Shown here in pieces: positions 19,456 to 28,298 of a stretch of DNA of 31,689 bases. The position numbers and the translations under genes are program-made. The DNA lies in assembly GCA_003427395.1 (NCBI GenBank), contig BFEA01000034.1, positions 1,804,871 through 1,836,559 on the forward strand, in the 5' to 3' direction. How positions within the stretch are numbered: position 1 is the first letter of the stretch; the number at the start of each line of letters is the position of its first letter. The notes under the pieces are model-generated. The model made no database searches, had not been told where the DNA came from, and worked only from the letters and a program-made list of their open reading frames with translations. This stretch comes from Chara braunii (Eukaryota; Streptophyta; Charophyceae; Charales; Characeae).

Positions 19456-20297
19456 CGAAAGGTTTGCAGATATGACACGGAGTGTTAGAGCTTTTGACAA
19501 ACTGCAGACCATTCATTCCCACCAACGGAGGAGCGCCAGGGCACTCAAGGGTGTCATGAATGAGTTGGTCGCCGGTCCCGATCATGGGGTCACTGAGACC
19601 CAATTAGTCAACCTATTCTATCGTGCCATGCCCGAGCCCTTGCTTGGGCACTTCTTCGAGAAGAGTAGGGAGTCTACCATGACCTACGATACTTCGAGTA
19701 GGGAAGTGGTATCATTGGAAGTGCAGTCCATGCCAGTTTCCACTTTTTGCCATAAGGACCTTGACAAGGGAAAGAAGTGGGAGGGCCGTACCATCTCAGG
19801 TCAGGTTAAGGGCAAGGATCACCTGATCCTTACATAAGATGAGGGTGGTATGGAACAGGTCCCTTACAGCTAGATAGAGTGGGGCCTAGAGGAGGATGAC
19901 AATAGCGATAGTCAGGGGAGGACTTACGCTGCTGCTGCGGCTGGAGGGAGGCCGCAAGGAAGAGGAGGAGGCCGGGGCCAAGGGGGCCAGGCTTCACGTG
20001 GTCGTGAACAGGGCGATCAGGGGGTTGGCGGTAGAGGAAATCGCAAAGCGGGAGGTAGGGTCAAGGTCCCTCGCAAACCGCTCTCGTCTTAATCGGTCAC
20101 CTTCTAGGAGGGGTGGATGGCACCCTGGTCTGCCACAAGGCAGGCCTTGGGAAGATCTGGGCTTGGAACAGATTGTGTGGCAAAGGCGAATAGACCAGGA
20201 TCAGTGCATTTATTGCGGTGATTCGGGCCATATCATAAAGTACTACCCTAAATATAGAGAAGTCCGGTTTGCTGCACAAGCAACAAGATCTTTTTGA
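19456..20297 (+). pseudogene. gag: gag fragment of element F, zinc knuckle missing its last Cys
   Basis: This belongs to another gag family. Text from about 19458: ERFADMTRSVRAFDKLQ, VMNELVAGPDHGVTETQLVN, LFYRAMPEPLLGHFFEKS, MTYDTSSREVVSLE, then DKGKKWEGRTISGQVKGKDH before a stop at 19835-19837. A basic, Gly/Arg-rich stretch follows in another frame (19896-20297), with PWEDLGLEQIVW, like PWEKAGLSEDVW of element A. The knuckle reads C-x2-C-x4-H-x4-Y (CIYCGDSGHIIKYY): the fourth ligand is Tyr. No protease follows. Confidence 0.78.
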
Positions 20298-20940
20298 GAT
20301 GGGCCGTGTCGCCTTGTTATACTTTGTGCAGCTGCTGGGTCGGTTCGGGCACATGGTTCAGGGAGTTTCGGTATCACTACGGGGTTGCGGCATTCTACAT
20401 TGGTTCGACATCTGAGTGGCACACGCCACAGCGTTGTTTGCAGGATCGGTATTGGTCTGGCATGGACATGGGACTGTTGGCTGGTGCTTACTTTCAGGTC
20501 CGGAACAGGTTTGGTACTATCACTCTGTTTCTGCTTTCTACTGTATTCGGCGATGGTAAAGGTTCAGTATTGGGTCGGTATTGGTGTGGAACGCGCCGCT
20601 GCATTATTCCAGGTTCGGCACTAGCTTCGTGGCACAAAGTTGGCATTACTACAGATGCAGTATTCTTGGCTCTGGTACAGACGCTGGTCCGGGATTGGTG
20701 AGACTCATGGCGGTCTACTGCTGATATTTTGGTACGGCACCGGGTCTGGTATGGATTTGGCACGACGACAGCCTTGGTACGTTGGATCGATGTTGGTACG
20801 GTCACTGATCTTGAATTGAGAGCTTGCAACATTTGGAAGCAATTTTCTCTGGTTGTCACAGGTTTGGTACTGGGGCAGTATGCTGCGGCCTGTTTCCGTT
20901 CTTTTGAGACTCGGTAACTGGTGCGGTATACAGCGACGGG
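20298..20940. repeat. Region with recurrent TTGGTAC / TCGGTATT motifs, no gene
   Basis: About a dozen copies of a short core, T-T/C-GG-T/C-A-C/T, recur at irregular spacing (for example near 20369, 20447, 20511, 20577, 20730, 20774, 20791 and 20865). The core resembles that of the E leader array but the units are longer and more diverged. No coding text recognised. Confidence 0.45.
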
Positions 20941-21418
20941 CAGGCCATTGCAATCTGACACTTCCGCTGTCAGCGAAACGCCCATCTCCTTTCACACTGT
21001 TGTTCAGAAAGAGAGAGGTAAGGAAGAATTATTTGATCACAATTGTGAACCTGGCACTATCCACCTGTGCCCTGCCACCACGCAAACCTCCCCACTGAGA
21101 AGAGGGGGAGGAGGGCCACCGTGCGTGCCCGCTATCATTTTACTTGAAGCTTAATCAAATTTCTTTTCGTTACGGGTGGCTGCCTGGCTAGGATGTCGAA
21201 CAGAGGCTGAACGCAGACGGGGGGGGAAGATAGTAAGGGAGTGAGGGAGAGTGCGCGGAGTACAGAAAGGGAGAGAGAGAGGAAGAGTGAGGGCGCACAC
21301 CTTGAGCGAGGAGAAAAGGGGGATCCGGGAGGAGCGGTCCGCGACTGTAAAGCGGGCCTTGCTCGAACTTTTGACATCTCGCTACGTACTGTGAATGGAT
21401 GTTCCGACCCGCGATTAA
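20941..21418. other. Non-coding interval, purine-rich in part
   Basis: Nothing recognised. The + strand is purine-rich at 21215-21340, with a short GA run at 21269-21283. No motif of a retrotransposon protein was seen on either strand. Confidence 0.4.
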
Positions 21419-21419
21419 C

Positions 21420-21785
21420 CCTGTTGATCACGGTGAACTGAACCTTAAATTGTTGCATGAATATTTGCTCCAGATTTTGCTAAATGAGACTTGAAATGAC
21501 TTGCTGCTATCGTTGCTGATTGCTGTGAACTGAGCCTCAAATCGTCGCATGAACATTTGATCCGGATTCTGCTAAATGAGACTTGAAATGACTCGCTATT
21601 ACCTTTGCTGATCATTGTGAATTGAGCCTCAAATTGTTGCATGGACATTTGCTCCGGGTTCCGTGAAATGAGACTTGACATGACTAGTTGCCATTGTCGC
21701 CGATTGCCGCGATTTGACCCTCAATTGGTAACATGAACACATCAACAGATCCGCGAAACGAGATTTGCTCTGGTTCCCTGAAACT
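21420..21785. repeat. 92-bp tandem repeat, about four copies
   Basis: Equivalent bases recur at 21426, 21518, 21610 and 21702, a constant period of 92. Units share TGAACTGA-CCT-AAAT-GT-GCATGAA and AAATGAGACTTGAAATGACT. The fourth copy is the most diverged, and an A-rich 5' start of a fifth may follow. Confidence 0.87.
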
Positions 21786-22132
21786 GATGTCCCTACGACA
21801 CTGAGAAAGGAGAAAGTCGTCAGGAAGCACGACCCCTCCGACCCTACTGGTCGCTGAGGACCTTTGAAGCGGGCGTGGAGAGTGACAGGCGCCGTAGCCC
21901 TTGGCTTCAACGGATAGTAGGAGCCCCTCCCCGGGTTTCCTCACAACGCTACTATTGTTTCTGCAGCGCTCCTCCAGAGTGCTGCTGCCGAATCCTGAAG
22001 ACTACCTCCTGCCTTCTGAACGTGAAGTGCCTGGGAAGTTCCTACGAACTGCCTCGTGACTGCTTGTGGCCTGTAGGGCTGGCCAGTCTTATATGGTGCT
22101 GGCTTGTCCAGGAGGCTGCACTTGCCAATGCC

Positions 22133-22298
22133 AAAGGGTTCCATGTGAACAGCGCTTGGACATGGGTCAGTCAACCCTAAGAGATGTGGAAACCTTGTAT
22201 CAAGGGCGCACTGCGCGTCGCACATCGAAAGGGGGTCGGGTTAATATTCCCGAACCGGGTTGCGGAGGTGGACGGTAACGTAAGCAGCTCCGGAGACC
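22133..22298 (+). rRNA. Fragment of nuclear 25S/28S rRNA inside the LTR
   Basis: The sequence AAAGGGTTCCATGTGAACAG, then CATGGGTCAGTC, CCTAAGAGATG, CATCGAAAGGGGGTCGGGTT, AATATTCCCGAACCGGG, GACGGTAACG and CTCCGGAGAC follows the order and spacing of a well-conserved part of LSU rRNA, as I know it from plant 25S genes. About 166 bp of roughly 3.4 kb is present, so it is not a functional rRNA gene. It is antisense to the element around it. It is closer to plant than to vertebrate sequence by eye. Confidence 0.85.
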
Positions 22299-22358
22299 CT
22301 GGTCTGGTGTGCTAAAACCCTGGTCTGGTGTGCTAAAACCTTGGTCTGGTGCCTAAGT
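22296..22358. repeat. 21-bp tandem repeat at the rRNA-LTR junction
   Basis: CCCTGGTCTGGTGTGCTAAAA occurs twice in full and then as CCTTGGTCTGGTGCC. The right LTR has the corresponding string once (GTGCTAAAACCCTGGTCTGG near 28114). Confidence 0.85.
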
Positions 22359-22588
22359 TTCAGGGCAGGTCGATCTTATGAGGGCCTGAAAATGGCCCTC
22401 CGTTTCAGGCTGAAAAGACTCAGGGCCTGTAGGCTCTTGTTTTCAGGCTTTCAGGTTGAAATGACACAGGGCCTGTAGGCCTTAGTTTTCGGGGTTTTAG
22501 GCTGAAACGAAAATAGGCTTTACACCTACGGACCCTTAGTCTACCTGGTCAGGCCTTGCTGGGCCCGTGTGGTACTAAGTATGCCACA

Positions 22589-22602
22589 CTCCCCCCTTCT
22601 TG
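22589..22602 (-). promoter_or_regulatory. Polypurine tract of element D
   Basis: Minus-strand CAAGAAGGGGGGAG directly precedes the LTR start TGTGGCAT. It lies about 95 bp after the chromodomain stop, as expected for a plus-strand primer. Confidence 0.85.
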
Positions 22603-22697
22603 AAACACTGAATTTACCTGCGAGGGCGAAGCTGTCTGTTGGAGGAAGTGATTGAAGTCCGGGTTGGAGGTTGTGCAGCTTCCGTGGCTAGCCGTTT

Positions 22698-22865
22698 TTA
22701 CTCGTAATGAACGTAGATATCTGGTGCGGAGGCTTGCAAAGCTGCCCGAGAAATCCATCGCGTGTTGTTGCGGTCGCACAACTTGAATGTGACTTTGTAC
22801 TGCATTGGCTTGTTGTCGTGCTTGCGATGTGTAATGACGTGGTCGATTTCCTTATGACCATCCAT
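22698..22865 (-). pseudogene. pol: Chromodomain of element D
   Basis: In one minus-strand frame, MDGHKEIDHVITHRKHDN, then MQYKVTFKL, NNTRWISRAAL and APDIYVHYE end at TAA (22698-22700). The layout matches the chromodomain of element A (MDGEVDIDDIVDHR, RVHFR, RWFTREEL, IVARYE). It is separated by a frame change from the integrase text upstream, which overlaps it in another frame down to 22688. Confidence 0.8.
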
Positions 22866-23797
22866 GGAAGGAGGGTCCTGCGATCGTCAGCCCGAGAATT
22901 CGGGAAGTCGCCGCTCTTGGCTGGTGTATATGTGGCCAGCTTGGAGGCGTGGAAAACTGGGCGCACCGTGAGATGCGGCGGGATTTCGATAAGAAAGGAG
23001 GGGCCATCGGGCTCATCGCCCGCGGCTGATGTGACGGGCCATGGTCCAAACCACTTTGGAAGTAGCTTGCGGGACACATCTTTTTCAAGTGCAAACTCCT
23101 CCGTGGAGACCCAAACAAGGTCGCCGGTGCGGATACGTCATGGCACGCGACGCCTGTTAGCTTGCTGTTGCATGCAGACTTGAGCCTTTTGCATGTTGGC
23201 GCGAGCTTTAGCCAGCAAGTCCCTATACTTTCAAAAGGAGGCGGGAGAACAAGCGGCATCAATGTCGACAGTCCTTGGAAATGGATGATCAGCGAAGATA
23301 CGACCTTTCTGGCCACCGTGATGCAACTTGAATGGAGTCAAGCTGATCGTTGGGTGCAACGAAGTGTTGTAGGCGAATTCGATGTCGGGGAGGAGGTCTA
23401 CCCAATCCTTCTGATCCGTACGAATGAGTGTGCGAAGCGTTACTTGAGTGGTTTGATGTGCCTGCTCCGCCTGCCCGTCCGTTTGCTGATGCCGAGCCGA
23501 ACTTGGTTTCATCTCGGTGCCGGACTCTTTCATGAGGGAGGTCCAAAATGGCGACATAAAACAAGTGTCACCGTTGCTTATGATGTCTTCCGGAACGCCC
23601 TGGCCGCAAATCCAACCGGTGTGTAAGTGGCGAGCAAGTTCAGGAGCCGTGGCGTAGTACTGGCAAGGAAGAAATCGTGCGTACTTGCTCAATCTGTCAA
23701 CGACCGTGAGAATGTCGTCATGCCCGAAGCGATCTCGGGGGAATGGGCCGGTGATGTCCATAGCAATGGAGAGGCCTGGTTCCCGCGGAATAGGCAA
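22852..23797 (-). pseudogene. pol: Integrase core and C-terminus of element D, catalytic Asp replaced by Asn
   Basis: The frame 23797-23231 holds the core: D14 (AMDITGPF), then Asn at 75 (IISNGDTCF) where the second catalytic Asp of the S-D-R-D motif belongs, and E111 (AEQAHQ). N75 and E111 have 35 residues between them, confirming the alignment. Domain text continues (LLPDIEFAYNTSLHPTISLT). The following frames carry MQKAQVCMQQQANRR and the GPF/Y-like module (LPKWFGPWPV, near 23050), then RPVFHASKL. The Asp-to-Asn change would abolish strand transfer on its own. Confidence 0.88.
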
Positions 23798-24035
23798 CGG
23801 GCGTAACTCGGCGTAGGGGTTGCGATTGCGGGGTTTGCTTCGTCGACAAACCTCGCAAAAGTTGCAATACCGAGTGACGTCGGTTATGAGGTCAGGCCAC
23901 CGGAACCGTTGCCGAAGTCTTGCGATTGTACGGTTGCCTCCGAAGTGGCCGGCGAGTCTCGAGTTGTGGTACTCGCCGAGGAGACGAGTCCGTAAGCGAC
24001 GGTCGTGTGGGACGCATAGTAAGTCCTAATATATC
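23798..24035 (-). pseudogene. pol: Zinc-binding N-terminus of element D integrase
   Basis: Minus-strand text CVPHDRRLRTRLLGEYHNSR, LAGHFGGNRTIARLRQRF, RWPDLITDVTRYCNFCEVC, RRSKPRNRNP gives the HHCC pattern (YHNSRLAGH, CEVC). The upstream part is interrupted: before DRRL the homology stops near 24035, and the sequence becomes unrelated up to about 24420. The zinc ligands are all present. Confidence 0.82.
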
Positions 24036-24425
24036 GTTCTCTCAGCAGAGTTTCAAGGTTCGACCCACACTTCCAGAAATCTGGTTGTGGAGAGGTCGTG
24101 CCCTCTGCCATCGATTCGTGACTGCCGCCCTTCAGTTCCCCTACTACGGCGGCTCTGTCGACCTTCTCATTATCATTATCGAGGGAGGCCGATCCCGTGA
24201 TTGCATATTCGCCGGCGTCGAAGGCGCCCTTGTCGGTGGTGAATGCTTGTGTAGTGTATTCTTCGTGCCTTAATGAGGCCAAAGGTGCGTTTGGGATTGC
24301 CTGTATCACTCTGATGTTATATGCACCACCAGAACCATTCCTAAGAGTCCAAGCCATACTCGCTGACTTAGAGAATCATGTCATTCAACCACTACATAAT
24401 CGAGTTCGTTATCCTCGCTCGTTCC
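24036..24425. other. Unrecognised insert of about 400 bp in D integrase
   Basis: Compared with element C, text between the GYLLLHSQGK block (about 24500) and CVPHDRRL (about 24020) should be only a few residues long. Here about 400 bp intervenes. The minus strand is open through it (part of a 157-codon stretch at 24357-23884), with text such as AYNIRVIQAIPNAPLASLRH and TDKGAFDAGEYAITGSASLD. I do not recognise it, and it matches no retrotransposon domain. Ends are approximate; no terminal repeats or target duplication were seen. Confidence 0.55.
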
Positions 24426-25124
24426 GATTTTTATCTCCCGAGCCGGCCTCGGAGGTGCGAGCCTCCTGTTGCTCGGTTTGCCTTGTGAGTGAAGAAGCAA
24501 GTAGCCATCGACGATGCGTAGTGGCTGGCCGGCGGGTGATCCGAGGATCGTTGCTCGTAGAGCGTGGCGTATTCCGGATCGGACTTGTATGCTTGCACAA
24601 AATGGTGATGAAGGGCGTCGTCGAACCCGAACGCGTGGTGAGTCGATGCGCAAAGATCTGATCTTCGCGAGAGAGCATCCGCGGCTCGGTTGGAGAGGCC
24701 CGAAATGTGTTTCGGTGTGAAATCGAACTGATCGATGAAATACATCCATCGAGCAATCGTGCTGGTCACTGTGTCTTGCGTCTTGTAGTAGGTCAACGGG
24801 TTATTATCCGTCGCGCAAGTGAACCTACGACGCTCGAGGAGGAAGTGTCGCCAATGCTCGAGTACCGTGACGAACGCAAGCAACTCCTTCCACGCAACAT
24901 CAACCGAGTTGATGGGAGGCACCTTTTGGCTGAAGTACTCAACCGGATGCCAGTCTACTCCGTCGTGTTGTTCCGAAACTGCACCCGTGCCGTAGCCGGA
25001 AACGTCCGTAGTCACTCTCGTAGGCAAGGTGGGATCGTAGATACTCAAGACGGGAGCGAGGAGCAACGCTTTCTTCAATTTGTCGAATGAACTGCGGGCT
25101 TCATCGATGAACTGGAAGGGCACC
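24426..25124 (-). pseudogene. pol: RNase H of element D
   Basis: The 335-codon minus-strand frame starting at 25435 runs through the RT-RNase H connection (EVRSFMGLAGYHERFIRGYA) into RNase H. Its acidic residues are visible in TTDVSGYGTGAV, WKELLAFVTVLEHWRHFLL and CATDNNPLTYYKTQ. ADALSRRSDL closes the domain, and GYLLLHSQGK-like text of the integrase start follows in a shifted frame near 24500. This is the best preserved domain of element D. An intact chain is prevented by frame changes on both sides. Confidence 0.87.
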
Positions 25125-25900
25125 TTAGGAGATTGCAATCTTGACACGGGCGCGGCGATCCGTGCGTATCCTCTGATGAAGCGTTCGTGGTACCCGGCCA
25201 ATCCCATAAAAGATCGGACTTCCGTGGTGTTGGTTTGTTCCGGCCAATCTTGAATGACCTTGATCTTGTCTGCGAGCGGACGGATGCCTTGCGGCATCAC
25301 AAAGTGGCCCAAGTACTCGAGCTCTTGTTGTGCAAATTGGCACTTGGCTCGATTGGCCTTGTACTTGGCCGTACGTAGCGCGTAGATGCACGATGTGCTT
25401 GTCCAAATTCCGGCTATATACCAAGATGTCATCAAGGTAGATGAGCACGAAGCGGTCCAACATGTCGCGAAACTCCATTGTCATTGCCGCTTGGAAGGTA
25501 GCCGGGGCGTTCGTGAGGCCGAATGGCATTACGACCCACTCGAAGTGCCCGTACTGTGTCTTGAACGTGGTTTTGTATCGATCTCTTGGATGGATCTCGA
25601 GCTGGTGGTAACCGGCCTTGAGGTCCAACTTGGAGAAATACTAGGCGCCGCCCAAGCGTCCGAGAAGATTGTCGATGGGTGGGAGCGGGCCGGCATTCTT
25701 AATTGTTTGAGCATTAAGCTTACAATAGTCAATGCATAAGCGCAACTCCTTGTTCTTCTTCCGAACGAAGAGAACGGGTGCACCGTAGGGTGAGCAGCTA
25801 GGGCGAATCCAACCCTTGTCAATGAGGTCATCGAGTTGCGTTCGAAGCACTTCGAGTTCCTCCTCGCTCATGCGGTAAATACATCCGCGCGGAAGTATGG
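25125..25900 (-). pseudogene. pol: Reverse transcriptase of element D, YLDD intact
   Basis: The first part, in the frame starting at 26171, has [38 protein letters not shown] and [17 protein letters not shown], and ends at TAG (25641-25643) just before [14 protein letters not shown]. The second part (25628-25125) has EWVVMPFGLTNAPATFQAAM and the catalytic box VLIYLDDILVYS with D66 and D67. A frameshift near 25395 moves the thumb text to the frame that continues into RNase H. Both catalytic Asp are present, unlike element C. Confidence 0.9.
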
Positions 25901-26749
25901 CCCCGTCTTCGAGGATGATCTCGTGACGAATTGGCCGATCCGGTACGATTCCGGTGGGGGCTTCAAAGACATCGCCATAGGAGTCAAGAAGCTGTACAAT
26001 GCGTGGATCCAGTGGCTGTTCCGACGCTGTCTCGTCGGGAGGAGGGAGGGCGTGCAAGAAACAAATGCCCATTTCCTCCACGTTGTTCCGTGTGATGGAG
26101 TTGCAAATGCTTGCCGCGGAGACCACGTGACAACCAATCGAAGGGTGAGGTGGGGGGACCATACATGGCACAAGTACCCGTTCCGTTCACGAACGTGAAC
26201 GGTGCGGCGGTAGAAGTTCACCGGGTGGTCCTCGCTGCACAGCCACGACATGACCAAAATCATGTCGAACTGTGTGTCCAATATGTCAAAGGACACCACC
26301 TCACGTGCATGCGGTGCGAAGTAGACGGGGACGGAGTCAATGCACCGGTCAATGGACTTGTGTGTACGACCGTCGGCCAACGTGACTTGCGTGGGCTGGG
26401 ATTTCCTTCGAATGCGCGGCCCAAGCCCGGCGCGCGTCATGAAATCCTGGCTGATGTAGTTGCGAGTAGCTCCAAAATCAATCAAGGCGCTGCAGGTTGC
26501 CTTCCCGATCTGAATGCATAAGTACAATAATGGTGCGTCGATGTTATCGTACCGTTGCATGGCGTACTTGCGGTCAATCTTCGCAATGTACTCGCGAAGG
26601 TCATCAACCTCTACTCCGTCTTCCATCAACGGAGCTGGTACTGCAGCGTGCAAGTAGTTGCGTAATTCCGCCATTAGGGCATTGCAATGTGGCTTCGACA
26701 AGGAACCCGATGGGGGAAGAGGCAGCCATTGGAAGTCCTCCGGTGTCAA
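25868..26749 (-). pseudogene. pol: Spacer, protease and linker of element D, active site D-F-G
   Basis: TPEDFQWLPLPPSGSLSKPH starts the spacer. The protease follows: LLYLCIQIGKATCSALID, active site D91-F92-G93 (26479-26471), then ATRNYISQDFMTRAGLGPRI and VTLADGRTHKSIDRC. The core motif reads FDMILVMSWL, with Val for the usual Gly. After HVRERNG the frame is lost, and the linker ([47 protein letters not shown]) continues in the frame from 26171. Phe in place of Thr/Ser in the active-site triplet should inactivate the enzyme. Confidence 0.88.
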
Positions 26750-27031
26750 TGGGTCGAGGTCCTAAAGTCTAGACCACACTAACGAGTCCCCGAGTAATGT
26801 GGGCGAGGATTCTGGTTCACTTGGCGATGGTGCTGAAGTTGCGCACGCATATGACTCTTGCACGTGGAGAGGTTGGTCCAACGACGGGACCACCTAGACA
26901 GCATAGTCTTCATAACCTTAGACTGGCGACATACGCATGTTCCCCGGACATGGAGGAGGTTGTTAGCAAGGCAACCGTGTCCAGCGGAGTAGGAAGTGGA
27001 GTCGCCTCACTTCCCGCGGAGCTCAGTTAGC
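26750..27031 (-). other. Gag-protease spacer region of element D, decayed
   Basis: No conserved motif readable beyond weak similarity to the spacer of C and E. It contains several stops in all minus frames. It lies between the nucleocapsid and the protease spacer text. Confidence 0.5.
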
Positions 27032-27526
27032 TCAGTTTCCCGAGCTTTGCCGTGGACGAACGTCTTCTTTGCCTTTGTCAGGGCATTGTGACGGTGTGTG
27101 CTTGGTGCTGTTGCACCAGTAGAAACAGTTCCACATCTGGCGGAGCTTGTATTGCTCCTCTGTGAGGCTGAACTTCTTCCACGGCTCGTTCGGCTGTTCG
27201 GCTTCTGTTGTCGACGCAGATTTCGCCTTTTTCTTGTTGTTGCGTCGTGGTGGAAGGGCGTTGACTCCGTCTCCTTCACTAGACTCGTGAGTTAGCGCCT
27301 GGTTGTCCTCTTGTCCATTGCATTGGATAGCAACGACTTGCTGCGCACGTGGGCCTTTGCCCTTTTCCACAAAATTTGGTTGGCTTCCCCGCTCGTTGGC
27401 GGCCCACCAATTTGTTTGGATTACTTCGCGCAGCCTGTACACGGACCAACACCAAGTCTTGGGTACAGTCCCAAAGAATCCCTCATCAAATGTCTGAATT
27501 CCAATGTCGTCAAATCCCAAAGTCAC

Positions 27527-27529
<3 letters not shown>
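27032..27529 (-). pseudogene. gag: C-terminal gag of element D
   Basis: From about 27440 the text VYRLREVIQTN and AANERGSQPNFVEKGKGPRA matches element E gag (AILDRANLVIQT, AANERQSQPHYVAKQGY). Lys-rich text (PRRNNKKKAKSAS) and the nucleocapsid follow. The knuckle reads C-x3-C-x4-H-x4-C (CFYWCNSTKHTPSQC), one residue longer than usual between the first two Cys; the expected position holds Phe. Text before 27440 (FDDIGIQTFDEGFFGTVPK) does not match gag, so the capsid and N-terminus have been lost or replaced. Confidence 0.75.

Positions 27530-27530
<1 letters not shown>

Positions 27531-27567
<37 letters not shown>
27531..27567. repeat. (CT)n microsatellite
   Basis: Uninterrupted CT dinucleotides for 37 bp. 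Confidence 0.97.
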
Positions 27568-27570
<3 letters not shown>

Positions 27571-27640
27571 GTCTGCAGATACTGAGAAGGCAGGTAGCGA
27601 GAGGGTGAGGAAGAGATGGTGGACTTAGAAGAGGAGGAAG

Positions 27641-27645
<5 letters not shown>

Positions 27646-27686
<41 letters not shown>
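27646..27686. repeat. (CT)n microsatellite
   Basis: Uninterrupted CT dinucleotides for 41 bp, about 80 bp from the previous one. The 160 bp to its right include an inverted pair of ACCTGTG/GGCGCC and GGCGCCACAGGT (27700-27765), possibly a small hairpin. Confidence 0.97.
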
Positions 27687-27688
<2 letters not shown>

Positions 27689-27857
27689 AGTCCAGTACTA
27701 ACCTGTGAAGGTGGCGCCCTGTTGCAGGTACATCGAAGACGAAGCTGGAGCTATGGCGCCACAGGTAAGTCTCCCTGGCCTTCGCCAACCATCGCTCTCC
27801 CTCTCTGTCCAATGCTACTCTAGCCCCTCCTAGCGCCCAGTGCTGAAGACTACTGCT

Positions 27858-28298
27858 AACGCTACTACTATTCCTGCAGCGCTCCTCCAGAGTGCTGCTG
27901 CCGAATCCTGAAGACTACCTCCTGCCTTGTGCACGTGAAGTGCCTGGGAAGTTCCTACGAACTGCCTCGTGACTGCCTGTGGCCTGTAGGGCGGGCCAGT
28001 CTTATATAGTGCTGGCCCGTCCAGGAGGCTGCTCTTGCCAATGCCAAAACGTGCCAGACCCTGGCGTTGAAGTTCAAACAAAGGTCATCTTGAAAACAGG
28101 CCCAAAATGGCCTGTGCTAAAACCCTGGTCTGGTGCCTCCGTTTCAGGCTGAAAAGACTCAGGGCCTGTAGGCCCTTGTTTTCAGGCTTTCAGGCTGAAA
28201 CGACACAGGGCCTGTAGGCCCTCGTGGCTCTGCACCTACGGACCCTTAGTCTACCTGGTCGGGCCCTGCTGGGCCCGTGTGGTACTGAGTATGCCACA
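27858..28298 (-). repeat. Right (5') LTR of element D
   Basis: On the minus strand it starts TGTGGCATAC at 28298 and matches the left LTR through to 27858. It lacks the rRNA segment and so shows the original structure. A TATA box lies about 290 bp into it. No primer-binding site matching a known tRNA end could be seen between 27858 and gag, and homology of the copies fades at the left end, so that end is approximate. Confidence 0.82.
28001..28008 (-). promoter_or_regulatory. TATA box of the D LTR
   Basis: Minus-strand TATATAAG inside the right LTR, in the orientation of the element's genes. The left LTR has CATATAAG at the same place (22094-22088). Confidence 0.55.

Larger units (their letters stand above)
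21945..22588 (-). repeat. Left (3') LTR of element D with rRNA segment
   Basis: On the minus strand it starts TGTGGCATAC at 22588, right after the polypurine tract. It matches the right LTR at 27858-28298 over its outer parts (21945-22132 and about 22365-22588). The middle, 22133-22298, is LSU rRNA where the right copy has about 76 bp of other LTR sequence (28046-28121). Its TATA-like box is degraded (CATATAAG). Confidence 0.83.
21945..28298 (-). mobile_element. Element D: Ty3/gypsy chromovirus with both LTRs
   Basis: Two related LTRs in minus orientation flank gag (C-terminal part), protease, RT, RNase H, integrase and chromodomain, all read from right to left. A polypurine tract adjoins the left LTR. 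Gag has lost its N-terminal part and no primer-binding site was found by the right LTR. The outer LTR limits are approximate. Confidence 0.87.

Noticed and set aside
1-20297. A non-standard genetic code with UAG as sense
   Set aside because: TAG dominates in gag, but the same elements also carry TAA, TGA, frameshifts and lost catalytic residues, so decay explains the stops.
21241-21441. + strand open stretch rich in Arg and Glu
   Set aside because: It reflects purine-rich sequence and has no family resemblance.
22133-22298. A working rRNA gene
   Set aside because: Only about 166 bp of the LSU is present, flanked on both sides by LTR sequence.
27510-27812. Minus-strand open stretch with Arg-Glu repeats
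   Set aside because: The repeats are only translations of the (CT)n microsatellites.
27820-27857. Primer-binding site of element D beside the right LTR
   Set aside because: The minus-strand sequence after the LTR end (TGGGCGCTAGGAGG) matches no tRNA 3' end that I know, and gag next to it is rearranged.
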